Source: JAGFIY01 sp964499285
GTDB lineage: Bacteria; Bacteroidota; Ignavibacteria; Ignavibacteriales; Melioribacteraceae
Assembly (NCBI GenBank): GCA_964499285.1
Contig: CAZCLA010000003.1
Location: 1-64,000 of the forward strand
Length of the DNA stretch: 64,000 bases
Direction: 5' to 3'
Positions 35,058-44,303 of the stretch are shown one piece after another (within the stretch, counting starts at the first letter, position 1; each line of letters opens with the position of its first letter). A program made the position numbers and the translations under genes. The notes beneath the pieces were generated by a model. The model saw nothing but the letters and a program-made list of their open reading frames with translations, was not told where the DNA came from and ran no database searches.

Positions 35058-36437
35058 ATGACTGAAGCTGTAAATGATAAAATTACTAGCGGTTACAAAG
35101 AACCTAATCTCTATACTGGTGTGCGCGGAATTGCGGTTAAAATCTTAAACAGAATCGATAGAACAGATGCTTACCTGGATAAAATTTTAGAAATCGAACT
35201 TAAAAATTCTGATCTCTCCGGTGTCGATAAAGCACTGCTTTTTGAAATTGTTCACGGTGTGATTCGATGGTTAAATAGAATAGATTGGATACTTAACGGG
35301 TTCTACAAAGGTCAATTCTCAAAGTGCATTCCTAATGTAAAAAATGCGATGCGGGTCGCACTATACCAGATACTTTTTTTGGATAAAGTTCCGGACTATG
35401 CAGCAGTGAATGAAGCGGTTGAGTTTGTAAAAAAACTTCAGGGCCAAAAACCCGCGGATTTAACAAATGCTGTCCTGCGAAACATTATCAAAAAGAAAGA
35501 TGCAATCAGATATCCCGACCGTGAAGAAGATGCTGCAGCTTTTTTCAGTGCCTACTATTCTCATCCGTCCTGGCTTGTAAAAAGATGGATCAACAGATGG
35601 GGTGAGGAGTTTACAGAAAAACTTCTATTATCAAATAATGAAAAACCAATATTGGTTTTGAGAGTGAATAATTTAGTTTCTTCTAAAAATGAACTTACGG
35701 AATTGCTTAAAAAAGTAAATCTTGGTTATAAAGAAAGTGAGTATCTCGATAATTTTATAAAATTGAGTAATCTCACTAATATAAGCGATTGGGAATATTT
35801 TGCGAAAGGATATTTCACTATTCAAGATGAAAGTACGGGTTTAGCATGTAAGTTGCTTGATCCTAGACCCGGAATGAGAGTGCTCGATTTTTGTGCTGCG
35901 CCCGGAGGCAAAACCGGGATGCTAGCCGATTTGATGAAGAATGAAGGCACTTTGGTTGCTATCGATAAATTCGAAAGTCGTTTGAAAATATTGAAAAAAA
36001 ATCTTGAGCGATTGAAAGTTGAAAATGTTGAAGCCCATGCGGTGGATGCTTTAGAGTTTGAAAGTGAACCTTTCGATAGGATCTTAGTTGATGTTCCCTG
36101 TTCCGGATTGGGGACACTAACAAAAAAACCAGATATTAAATGGAAACGGGATATAGGTGATTTTAGAAAACTGACTGTTACTCAATCGCAGCTGTTGGAC
36201 GCGGCATCAAAGCTCTTGAAAAAAGGCGGATATATTGTTTACAGTACATGCACTATTGAACCTGAGGAAAATTTTGAAGTAATCGAAAAATTTTTAATGT
36301 CGAATCCCAATTTTGAAATCGTATTTCCGGGAAGTGAATTCCCCGAATTGTTGGTTAACGAAAAAGGGTTTATTCAATCGTTTCCTAATGTTCACGGGAT
36401 GGATGGTGCATTTGCTATCCGACTTATGAGAAAATAA
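35058..36437 (+). CDS. rsmB: 16S rRNA m5C967 methyltransferase RsmB
   Basis: RsmB methylates C967 of 16S rRNA with S-adenosylmethionine. The 459-residue protein has an N-terminal NusB-like RNA-binding domain (about residues 20-150). The C-terminal Rossmann methyltransferase domain has DFCAAPGGKTGMLADLM, DVPCSGLGTLTKKPDIKWK (general-site cysteine) and YSTCTIEPEENFEVI (nucleophile cysteine). All motifs are intact. About 145 bases, including the rpmE terminator, lie upstream. Confidence 0.95.
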   Translation: MTEAVNDKITSGYKEPNLYTGVRGIAVKILNRIDRTDAYLDKILEIELKNSDLSGVDKALLFEIVHGVIRWLNRIDWILNGFYKGQFSKCIPNVKNAMRVALYQILFLDKVPDYAAVNEAVEFVKKLQGQKPADLTNAVLRNIIKKKDAIRYPDREEDAAAFFSAYYSHPSWLVKRWINRWGEEFTEKLLLSNNEKPILVLRVNNLVSSKNELTELLKKVNLGYKESEYLDNFIKLSNLTNISDWEYFAKGYFTIQDESTGLACKLLDPRPGMRVLDFCAAPGGKTGMLADLMKNEGTLVAIDKFESRLKILKKNLERLKVENVEAHAVDALEFESEPFDRILVDVPCSGLGTLTKKPDIKWKRDIGDFRKLTVTQSQLLDAASKLLKKGGYIVYSTCTIEPEENFEVIEKFLMSNPNFEIVFPGSEFPELLVNEKGFIQSFPNVHGMDGAFAIRLMRK

Positions 36438-36438
36438 A

Positions 36439-37281
36439 ATGGATAATTTAGCATTACAAAAATTTGCTCAATTCCTTAAACAGTCCCGTGAAGAACGTGA
36501 AATTCCGATCGAACAAATTTCCAAACGGACCAAGATTGACATAAAATATTTAAAGGCTCTTGAAGAGGGTGATTTTTCTGTGATGCCCGAAGTATATATA
36601 AGGGCTTTTTTAAAGAGCATTGCTGAAACAATTGGGATCAATCCGGATCAAATTCTTACAAAATATGAGATCGCAAAAAAGGGTGATTCGGAAATAGATG
36701 AAGATTCAATTGAAAAATCAGAAGCACAATTAAAAATTACTAAAGAAAAAAAACTTGAATTCGTCTCAGCAAATTTATTTGATGAAAGAAAACTATCCGC
36801 AAATAAATCTGTTTACATCAAGTATTTATTCATCATTATTCCAATTCTGCTTATTGTATTAATAACAGCGTATCTTCTTTTTTTTAGCGGTGGGGAAACT
36901 GTTATTGTTAAGGAAACCTCATTTGATGAAGTTTTATCGACCGAAAGTGAAAGATATAAATTAACGAATGAAGAAAGTACTTTAGCTTTTTATTCAGAGG
37001 ACAGTCTTAATCTCGTTCTTACGGCAAAAGATACTGTCTGGATTAGAGCTTTAATTGACGACGTGAAACAAACGGAATTCTTCCTTCGTCCTGCAGAAAA
37101 GAAAAGATTAATCGCAAACACAAACTATAAATTGCTTATAGGCAATATACCGGGAATTGAATTTTCTCTAAATAATAAGGATATTTCTTTAGATTCATCA
37201 ATGACTGTGGTCGGAAATGTTTTGATTGATCGAGAGGGAATCAGACTGCTAAAATTTTCCGGAAGAGATGAAACAGATTGA
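36439..37281 (+). CDS. RodZ-like helix-turn-helix membrane protein
   Basis: A 280-residue protein with an N-terminal helix-turn-helix of the RodZ type (HTH_25): FLKQSREEREIPIEQISKRTKIDIKYLKALEEGDF and the PEVYIRAFLKSIAETIGI segment (about residues 10-75). One membrane helix sits near residues 130-150 and a C-terminal periplasmic domain resembles DUF4115 (TVWIRALIDD). RodZ links MreB filaments to the wall machinery and sets cell shape. It starts one base after rsmB and overlaps ligA by 14 bases. Confidence 0.85.
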   Translation: MDNLALQKFAQFLKQSREEREIPIEQISKRTKIDIKYLKALEEGDFSVMPEVYIRAFLKSIAETIGINPDQILTKYEIAKKGDSEIDEDSIEKSEAQLKITKEKKLEFVSANLFDERKLSANKSVYIKYLFIIIPILLIVLITAYLLFFSGGETVIVKETSFDEVLSTESERYKLTNEESTLAFYSEDSLNLVLTAKDTVWIRALIDDVKQTEFFLRPAEKKRLIANTNYKLLIGNIPGIEFSLNNKDISLDSSMTVVGNVLIDREGIRLLKFSGRDETD

Positions 37282-39274
37282 AGATAAAATAGAAAAGCTG
37301 CGGAAGGAAATCCATGAACATAATTATAATTATTATGTTCTTAACCAACCTTTAATTTCAGATTTTGAATTTGATAAACTATTAGATGAATTAGAAAGAC
37401 TCGAAGCTGAAAATCCTCGGTTGATAACAGCAGATTCACCTACTCAGCGTGTTGGATCTGATTTAACAAAGATTTTTAAACCGGTAGAACATAAATACCC
37501 AATGCTTAGTCTCTCGAATACTTACAGCGAGCAAGAACTTATTGATTTCGATAAACGAGTTAAGGATAAACTAGAACTCAAGGGAGATGTAGAATACACT
37601 GTCGAATTAAAAATAGACGGTGTTTCTGTAAGCATTATTTATGAAAATGGAATTATTAAAACGGCTGCAACGAGGGGAGACGGAAGCATCGGTGAAGAAA
37701 TTACTTCAAATGTTAAGACAATCAAATCCGTTCCACTGCAGGTAAGAAATTTTGATCGACATAAATCGCCTAAACTTTTTGAAGTTCGCGGTGAAATTTT
37801 TATGAAGATTAAGGATTTTATAAATTTTAATAAATCACGCGAAAAGATGGGACTTAAAACTTTTGCTAATCCAAGAAACTCAACTGCGGGTACGCTTAAA
37901 CTGCAAGATCCAAAACTTGTATCAGAAAGACCGTTGGATATTTTTACATATTACTTTCTTTCCGATGACCTGCAATTAAAAACTCAATACGAAAGTTTAA
38001 AAACTCTTCAGCAATTTGGATTCAAGGTAAATCCTAACTTTGAACTCTGCAAAAACATTCATGAAGTGATTAAGTACTGCGAAAAATGGGAAACAAAAAG
38101 AGAGTCTTTGGATTATGAAATCGACGGTGTTGTAATAAAAGTTAATTCCATCGAAAAGCAGAAAGAATTAGGTTCAATAGCAAAAAGTCCGCGTTGGGCT
38201 GTTGCATTTAAATTCAAGGCAAAACAAGCAACGACAACTATAAAATCAATAACATGGCAAGTTGGAAGAACCGGAGCAATTACACCTGTAGCCGAACTTG
38301 AACCAACATTTTTAGCCGGATCGACAATATCAAGAGCTACACTTCATAATTATGATGAGATAAAACGAAAAGATATTCGTGAAGGCGATAAAGTAATCAT
38401 TGAAAAAGGCGGTGATGTCATTCCAAAAGTTGTATCAATAATCGAGTTAGAAAGAGATAAGAACTCAATACCTGTTAATCCTCCTGAAGTATGTCCCGAA
38501 TGTGGCGGCAGACTTTTTTCACCGGAAAATGAAGTCGCGATTTACTGTATCAATCCAGAATGTCCAGCACAAATAAAAGGAAGCATAATTCACTTTGCAT
38601 CCCGCGGCGCAATGGACATTGAAGGATTGGGAGAATCACTCATAAATCAATTTGTAGAATTAGGTTTTTTGAAATCATATCGAGATATATATCTTCTTTA
38701 TACTCACAGAGATGAACTAATTCAGATTGAAGGACTTGGTGAAAAGAGTGTAGATAAGATGCTCCAGTCGATAGATAAAAGTAAATCTCAGCCGTACTCA
38801 AAATTATTGTTTGCTCTTGGAATAAGATATGTAGGCGAAGGGGCTGCAAAAAAGATAGCCATCGGTATATCTGATATTGATAAACTAATGTCCGCCCAAC
38901 GTTCAGAAATTGAAAGCATTCCCGATATTGGACCTGCTGCAAGTGAGAGTATTACCAAGTTTTTTGAGAATCCGAAAAATCTTAAAATTGTTGAAGATCT
39001 AAAAAAAGCTGGACTTAAATTTAGGTCGAAAGAAAAAAAAGAGACTTCACAGAAACTAAAAGAACTTACATTCGTCTTAACCGGTACTCTTACAAAGCCA
39101 AGAGAGGAGTTTAAAGAAATTATTGAAGCAAACGGTGGAAAAGTAACCTCATCTGTAAGTAAAAATACTGATTATGTTTTAGCTGGAGATAGTCCCGGCT
39201 CCAAAGTTGATAAAGCAGAAAAATTAGGCGTCAAAATTATTGGAGAAGAACAGTTTCTAAAGATGATAAGCTAA
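37268..39274 (+). CDS. ligA: NAD-dependent DNA ligase LigA
   Basis: LigA seals nicks in DNA using NAD+. The 668-residue protein has the Ia/adenylation domain with the AMP-accepting lysine Lys115 (LKIDG), EVRGEIFM and EIDGVVIKV. An OB fold, a zinc finger (CPECGG and CINPEC), helix-hairpin-helix repeats and a C-terminal BRCT domain (about residues 590-668) follow. All are intact and the length is normal. Confidence 0.97.
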   Translation: MKQIEDKIEKLRKEIHEHNYNYYVLNQPLISDFEFDKLLDELERLEAENPRLITADSPTQRVGSDLTKIFKPVEHKYPMLSLSNTYSEQELIDFDKRVKDKLELKGDVEYTVELKIDGVSVSIIYENGIIKTAATRGDGSIGEEITSNVKTIKSVPLQVRNFDRHKSPKLFEVRGEIFMKIKDFINFNKSREKMGLKTFANPRNSTAGTLKLQDPKLVSERPLDIFTYYFLSDDLQLKTQYESLKTLQQFGFKVNPNFELCKNIHEVIKYCEKWETKRESLDYEIDGVVIKVNSIEKQKELGSIAKSPRWAVAFKFKAKQATTTIKSITWQVGRTGAITPVAELEPTFLAGSTISRATLHNYDEIKRKDIREGDKVIIEKGGDVIPKVVSIIELERDKNSIPVNPPEVCPECGGRLFSPENEVAIYCINPECPAQIKGSIIHFASRGAMDIEGLGESLINQFVELGFLKSYRDIYLLYTHRDELIQIEGLGEKSVDKMLQSIDKSKSQPYSKLLFALGIRYVGEGAAKKIAIGISDIDKLMSAQRSEIESIPDIGPAASESITKFFENPKNLKIVEDLKKAGLKFRSKEKKETSQKLKELTFVLTGTLTKPREEFKEIIEANGGKVTSSVSKNTDYVLAGDSPGSKVDKAEKLGVKIIGEEQFLKMIS

Positions 39275-39805
39275 ATGATTGACCAAGTAAAAAATATTGC
39301 TGTTAATTACAAACTAAATCAAATTAAGAAGGGAAGAAGTGAGCATCCCGTTCAATACACGGATTTTATTAGCCGGGCAAGGGATTTTTTCATAATTCTT
39401 CCATTGGAGATTGATAAGATTGATGACCCAAATTTAATTTTTCATTTTTTATTGGCTTTTAACAAAAGTGTTTCGGTTATTACAATAGTTGAAGTATTCA
39501 ATTATTTCAGATACAGAACAAAGTGCCATTTGGTAGATTTTACCACAGATGAATTGACAAAACTCGGTTTGCCGGATAAATCACTTATTCACAGATTGCA
39601 GCGAAGAAAATTTGATGTGGTAATTGATCTTAATCTAAACAGCAGTAATTTTTCAACCGCCGTAGCTAATGCAGTTGATGCAAAATTTAGAATTGGTTTT
39701 CACAGCGAAAAGGCAGAAAAATATTATAATTTTCTGATAAGTAAAGACAAAAATAATCCTAAACTTTCTTATGAAAATTTGTTAAATTCATTAAAGATGT
39801 TTTAG
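39275..39805 (+). CDS. GT9-like half-length protein (DUF6913-like)
   Basis: A 176-residue protein starting directly after the ligA stop codon. The segments RARDFFIILPLEID and FDVVIDLNLNSSNFSTAVANAVDAKFRIGFHSEKAEKYYN resemble the N-terminal Rossmann half of heptosyltransferase-like (GT9) proteins and the DUF6913 family of Bacteroidota. The donor-binding second half of a GT9 enzyme is missing, so catalytic activity is doubtful. The function is unknown. The family assignment is from memory and tentative. Confidence 0.6.
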   Translation: MIDQVKNIAVNYKLNQIKKGRSEHPVQYTDFISRARDFFIILPLEIDKIDDPNLIFHFLLAFNKSVSVITIVEVFNYFRYRTKCHLVDFTTDELTKLGLPDKSLIHRLQRRKFDVVIDLNLNSSNFSTAVANAVDAKFRIGFHSEKAEKYYNFLISKDKNNPKLSYENLLNSLKMF

Positions 39806-39874
39806 GAAAGAGACTTTTAAAACCCGGTTTCTTGTGCTTAATTAGTAAATTTCCTTTAATAAATAAAATGAGAT

Positions 39875-40228
39875 ATGGAAGACAGCATAAATTTTGAATG
39901 GAAAAAAATCGATAACGTTTCTGTATTTAAGCTAAATGAAAAACGTTTTGATGCCCAGATAGCAGGATTGGTAAAAGGTGAGCTTACAATTTTACTTCAT
40001 GCCGAGGATATTTCGAAACTTGTTTTCGACCTTAGTGAAGTTGAGTATTGCGATAGTTCAGGCTTAAGCGCAATATTGTTGGCTTACAGAATCATTCAAG
40101 CAAACGAAGGCTCAATCAGATTGGCAAATCCCAACAAAAGTGTGAAAACACTTATCGAGATTTCACAACTTAACAGAGTGTTACCCATCAGCAGCTCGGT
40201 GGAGGAAGCAATAGCAGAACTTCAGTGA
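39875..40228 (+). CDS. STAS domain protein (anti-sigma factor antagonist type)
   Basis: A 117-residue single STAS domain of the SpoIIAA/RsbV class. The phosphorylation site motif CDSSGLSAIL puts the regulatory serine at Ser61/Ser62. Such proteins bind anti-sigma kinases when unphosphorylated. No matching kinase or anti-sigma factor of that class lies nearby, so its partner is elsewhere. It lies 70 bases after the preceding gene, and a weak promoter-like pair (TTGTGC 39832, TTTAAT 39855, spacing 17) stands upstream. Confidence 0.87.
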   Translation: MEDSINFEWKKIDNVSVFKLNEKRFDAQIAGLVKGELTILLHAEDISKLVFDLSEVEYCDSSGLSAILLAYRIIQANEGSIRLANPNKSVKTLIEISQLNRVLPISSSVEEAIAELQ

Positions 40229-40246
40229 TAATAGCGGTGCCGCTTT

Positions 40247-41698
40247 TTGGATAGAACGCTGGATTATTTTATAATTACGATTTATTTGTTCGGCGTAGCC
40301 GTTTTTGGAATTATTACGGGTGGTCGGCAAAGGAGTACGAAAGATTATTTTCTTGGTGCGCAATCCGTTCCTTGGGGAACCGTCTGTTTCTCTATTGTTG
40401 CCGCAGAAACCAGCACACTTACATTTATCTCAATTCCCGGATTGGCGTATCTTACGAACCTTAATTTTCTTCAAGTCACTTTCGGCTATCTTATTGGGAG
40501 AATTGCAGTGGCTATTTTTTTGTTGCCGGCTTACTATAAAGGCGACATCCAAACTGCATATTCCTATCTTGAAACTCGCTATGGTGTAAAAACAAGAACA
40601 TTTAGCTCCGTTGTATTCATCTTTACAAGAACTGCAGCTGATGGCGTAAGGCTATTTGCTACCGCAATTCCGTTGAAACTTCTACTCGGGATAGATTATC
40701 CATATGCAATTCTAATAATAGTTATCGTTGCTCTGGTTTATACTATTACGGGCGGACTTAAGGGTATAATCTGGGTCGATGTTTTACAAATGTTTATTTA
40801 CATCGGTGGTGCTATTATAGCAGGAATTTATCTGCTTACCGAATTTATTCCGGAAGGAATAAGCATTTTTTCAGTTCCTCAAATTTCCGATAAACTAGAA
40901 ATTATTAATTTTGGTTTCAAAAATGGATTTGGATCATTTTTCTCGGAAGCTTATTCTTTACCTGCCGGATTGTTAGGTGGAGTATTTCTTTCAATGGCTT
41001 CGCACGGAACTGATCAATTGGTTGTTCAAAGATTATTCGCTACGGGTGAGGTTCGGAAAGCACAGCTCGCAGTTATTGGCAGCGGAGTAATTGTGATATT
41101 TCAATTTGCATTGTTTCTCTTAATAGGTGTACTTTTGTTCGGCTACTACAATACTTATGATCTCTCAACATTGAATCTTCTTAAAGCTGATGAAATCTTT
41201 CCCAAATTTATTATAGAATCATTACCGCAAGGAATTTCAGGTTTGATAATTGCTGGATTATTTGCAGCAGCAATTTCAACATTGGCAGGTTCAATATCAT
41301 CAATTTCTTCTTCAACAATTATGGATTTGTTGAGTAATAAATGGAAAAATATTTCTGAAAATTTATTCATTTCAAGAATGGTAACAATCTTTTGGGCTGT
41401 AATTTTAGGGTTAACTGCATTATTATTCATAAATTCTCCAACATTGGTTGTTGAACTAGCATTAAGCATTGCTTCATTTACTTATGGCGGACTGTTGGGT
41501 ACATTTCTCTCCGGAATATTCATAAAAAACTCCGAAGAGAAAAATGTAATTCCGGGTTTTATAACAGGTATAATTGTGATGATTATTGTGATTTATTCCG
41601 GCAGAATTGGTTGGACTTGGTTTACTATAATCGGTGTTTCAGCAACAATGCCGGTCGCTTGGTTTACATCACTATTGAACAAAAAACAAGTGAACTAA
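40247..41698 (+). CDS. Sodium/solute symporter (SSS family) 1
   Basis: A 483-residue transporter of the sodium:solute symporter family with about 13 membrane helices. Motifs include STKDYFLGAQSVPWGTVCFSIVAAETSTLTFISIPG at the start (TM1-TM2) and GGLKGIIWVDVLQMFIY (TM5-6 region). Substrate is not predictable. The start is TTG 40247, 18 bases after the STAS gene. A second, clearly different SSS gene follows after one base. Confidence 0.9.
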   Translation: MDRTLDYFIITIYLFGVAVFGIITGGRQRSTKDYFLGAQSVPWGTVCFSIVAAETSTLTFISIPGLAYLTNLNFLQVTFGYLIGRIAVAIFLLPAYYKGDIQTAYSYLETRYGVKTRTFSSVVFIFTRTAADGVRLFATAIPLKLLLGIDYPYAILIIVIVALVYTITGGLKGIIWVDVLQMFIYIGGAIIAGIYLLTEFIPEGISIFSVPQISDKLEIINFGFKNGFGSFFSEAYSLPAGLLGGVFLSMASHGTDQLVVQRLFATGEVRKAQLAVIGSGVIVIFQFALFLLIGVLLFGYYNTYDLSTLNLLKADEIFPKFIIESLPQGISGLIIAGLFAAAISTLAGSISSISSSTIMDLLSNKWKNISENLFISRMVTIFWAVILGLTALLFINSPTLVVELALSIASFTYGGLLGTFLSGIFIKNSEEKNVIPGFITGIIVMIIVIYSGRIGWTWFTIIGVSATMPVAWFTSLLNKKQVN

Positions 41699-41699
41699 A

Positions 41700-43454
41700 A
41701 TGGAAATAATTGATTTTATAATTCTGGGCGCGTACATAATTTTAAGTATACTGATTGCGCTCTACTATTCAAAAAGATCGGGAAAAAGTACCGACGAATT
41801 TTTTCTTTCCGGCAGAAATTTACCTTGGTATTTTGCTGGTATTTCTCTAGCGGCAACAACGTTTGCTGCTGATACCCCTTTAGCAGTTACAGAACTTGTT
41901 GCAAAAAACGGAATATCAGGTAATTGGGTCTGGTGGAATTTTGCTTTTGGCGGAATGCTTACAGTTTTCTTTTTCGCACGGCTCTGGAGAAGAGCTGGAA
42001 TAATGACTGAAGCTGAATTTTCCGAAATTCGTTATTCCGGCAAACCCGCAAAATTTCTACGCGGTTTTAGAGCTGTTTATCTCGGTCTTTTTATGAACGT
42101 GATAATAATGGGATGGGTAAACAAAGCAATGGTTTCCATACTTACCGGACTGTTTGCTGTTTCAGAAACGCAGGCGATCATTTATGTTTTTCTCTGTATG
42201 TTGCTGGTTGCAGTTTATTCCGCTATGAGCGGTCTGTGGGGTGTAGTCGTTACGGATGCATTTCAATTCTTTCTAGCAATGACAGGTGCGATCGTATTAG
42301 CTGTACTTGTACTCGATTCGCCGGAAGTCGGGGGAATTGCCGGCTTACAAGAAAAACTTCCGAATTTCATTTTTAATTTTTTCCCATCAGTCGGAAACTC
42401 CGCACAAACATTTGGATCGGCTCTTTCATTATCGGTTCTTGCTTTTCTTGCCTATATCGGAATTCAATGGTGGGCTTCATGGTACCCAGGTGCAGAACCG
42501 GGAGGAGGAGGATATGCAGCTCAGAGAATGATGTCTGCAAAAGATGAAAAGCACTCGTTGTTCGCCGTACTTTTATTCCAAGTTCTGCATTATGCAGCAA
42601 GACCTTGGCCTTGGATAATTGTGGGGCTCGCCTCACTGGTTTTGTATCCCGAATTGACCACTGAGAATGCTAGAATGGGTTACATTTTTGCCATGCGTGA
42701 TTTTCTGCCTACTGGTTTAAAAGGATTACTTGTGGCGGCATTTTTTGCCGCGTATATGAGTACAATTGCAACTCATCTAAACTGGGGTGCCTCTTATCTA
42801 ATGAACGATGTTTATAAAAGATTTATTATTAAGTCGAAAACTGACAATCATTATGTTTTTGCATCAAGAGTAATGACAGTGCTTTTGATGATAGTTGCAA
42901 TTTTTGTGACTATGCTTATATCAAGAATTTCCGGGGCATGGGAATTTATTTTGCAATGTGGAGCAGGGGTGGGACTAGTTCTGATATTAAGGTGGTATTG
43001 GTGGAGAATTAATGCATGGTCAGAAATCAGTGCGATGATCGCCCCGTTTTTACTGATGCCAATAACGGTTCAACTTGAGATAAACTTCCCGGAAAATTTA
43101 TATTTTCTTGTTGCTGGAACATCAATAATTTGGATTATCACTACATTTTTAACAAAGCCAGAACCGGATTCTAAACTGATGGAATTTTATTCTAAAATAC
43201 GACCGGGGGGAAGGTTATGGAAACCAATACAAATGAAGCTAGGAATCCAATCTGAAGATGGAACAAACTTACTTTATATGTTGTTTGCTTGGTTATTTGG
43301 GGTTTTATTGGTTTATTCGATGCTTTTTGGAATAGGCAGTCTTATTTTAAATCACATCTACCATAGTTTAATTTACGCTATCATTTCTATGATTGCTATA
43401 TTTGGTGTATATTATTTTTTGAGCAAAGAAAGATGGTCAAAAATTCTAAAGTAA
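41700..43454 (+). CDS. Sodium/solute symporter (SSS family) 2
   Basis: A 584-residue SSS transporter, longer than its neighbour at the C-terminus. It shows STDEFFLSGRNLPWYFAGISLAATTFAADTP at TM1-TM2 and an AAFFAAYMSTIATHLNWGASYLMNDVY segment in the second half. The two tandem transporters share the fold but diverge widely, so they are paralogues or separately recruited genes and not a recent duplication. The start codon follows the stop of the first by one base. Its end overlaps the HAD gene. Confidence 0.9.
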   Translation: MEIIDFIILGAYIILSILIALYYSKRSGKSTDEFFLSGRNLPWYFAGISLAATTFAADTPLAVTELVAKNGISGNWVWWNFAFGGMLTVFFFARLWRRAGIMTEAEFSEIRYSGKPAKFLRGFRAVYLGLFMNVIIMGWVNKAMVSILTGLFAVSETQAIIYVFLCMLLVAVYSAMSGLWGVVVTDAFQFFLAMTGAIVLAVLVLDSPEVGGIAGLQEKLPNFIFNFFPSVGNSAQTFGSALSLSVLAFLAYIGIQWWASWYPGAEPGGGGYAAQRMMSAKDEKHSLFAVLLFQVLHYAARPWPWIIVGLASLVLYPELTTENARMGYIFAMRDFLPTGLKGLLVAAFFAAYMSTIATHLNWGASYLMNDVYKRFIIKSKTDNHYVFASRVMTVLLMIVAIFVTMLISRISGAWEFILQCGAGVGLVLILRWYWWRINAWSEISAMIAPFLLMPITVQLEINFPENLYFLVAGTSIIWIITTFLTKPEPDSKLMEFYSKIRPGGRLWKPIQMKLGIQSEDGTNLLYMLFAWLFGVLLVYSMLFGIGSLILNHIYHSLIYAIISMIAIFGVYYFLSKERWSKILK

Positions 43455-44302
43455 ATATGCTTACGAAGAGCAGATTAAAAAATATTGAATTAATTGTGTT
43501 TGACATGGATGGGACTCTTCTCAATTCAAATGGAGAGATCGGAACACAAACAATTAAGCTGGTCAAGGAGTTGAGGAAACACGGAGTAAAATTTTCTTTT
43601 GCAACCGGACGTCTTCACAATGCAATTGTTGATCAAGCAAAACAACTTGAGATTACTGAACCACTCATCTCGTTGGATGGTTCACTGATAAAATCAGCTT
43701 ATACGAACGAAATTTATTATGAATCATATATCCCTCAAAACTATGTTGTAAAAGCAAAAAAATTAGCAGATCAATATTTATTGAAAATTGCACTTTGTCA
43801 TGCCGATTACATTTATTTTGGCGAATATGATGCTTTGATTCCTCAGCTTTTGCAAAAGTTCGGAGCAAAGTATAAAGAGACTGATGATATGCAAGATTTG
43901 ACAGATACTACTTTGGAGATTGTAATGATGGGGGATTACAAAGAGTCGGTAAAAAATGTTTTAAAGAAAATGTCATTCCCTCGTGCATTTGGTTTAAGAA
44001 CTACATATTACAAAACAAAATCAGCAGGAAACTTTTATTACCTTGAGATCCGAAAACAAGGATCGTCAAAAGGGACGGGTATTGACAGACTTGCTAAAAT
44101 TCTGAAGGTGAAGAGAAAAAATATCGCCGCCATAGGTGATTGGTACAACGATAGAGATCTGCTCAAAAAAGCCGGTATTAAAATTGCAATGGCTAACAGT
44201 GTTGCTGAAATTAAACGACTTGCTGATTATATTACAAAGCGGGATAATGATGAGGATGGTACAGCCGAGTTTCTCGAAATGGTGTTGAAAGCAAAAAAAT
44301 AG
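43433..44302 (+). CDS. HAD-family hydrolase, Cof type
   Basis: A 289-residue phosphatase of the haloacid dehalogenase superfamily, Cof (IIB) subclass. Motif I is DMDGTLLNS (nucleophile Asp), motif II lies in FSFATGR, and motif IV is IGDWYNDRDLLKKAG. A C2-type cap sits between motifs II and III. The substrate is probably a sugar phosphate or similar metabolite; it cannot be told from sequence. The ATG at 43433 overlaps the transporter by 22 bases; ATG 43457 is an alternative start that avoids the overlap. Confidence 0.88.
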   Translation: MVKNSKVNMLTKSRLKNIELIVFDMDGTLLNSNGEIGTQTIKLVKELRKHGVKFSFATGRLHNAIVDQAKQLEITEPLISLDGSLIKSAYTNEIYYESYIPQNYVVKAKKLADQYLLKIALCHADYIYFGEYDALIPQLLQKFGAKYKETDDMQDLTDTTLEIVMMGDYKESVKNVLKKMSFPRAFGLRTTYYKTKSAGNFYYLEIRKQGSSKGTGIDRLAKILKVKRKNIAAIGDWYNDRDLLKKAGIKIAMANSVAEIKRLADYITKRDNDEDGTAEFLEMVLKAKK

Positions 44303-44303
44303 T

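Noticed and set aside
43457..43459. Alternative ATG for the HAD hydrolase
   Set aside because: It is possible, since it removes the 22-base overlap, but no ribosome binding site favours it. The upstream ATG is preceded by AAGAAAG, so the longer form was kept with a note.
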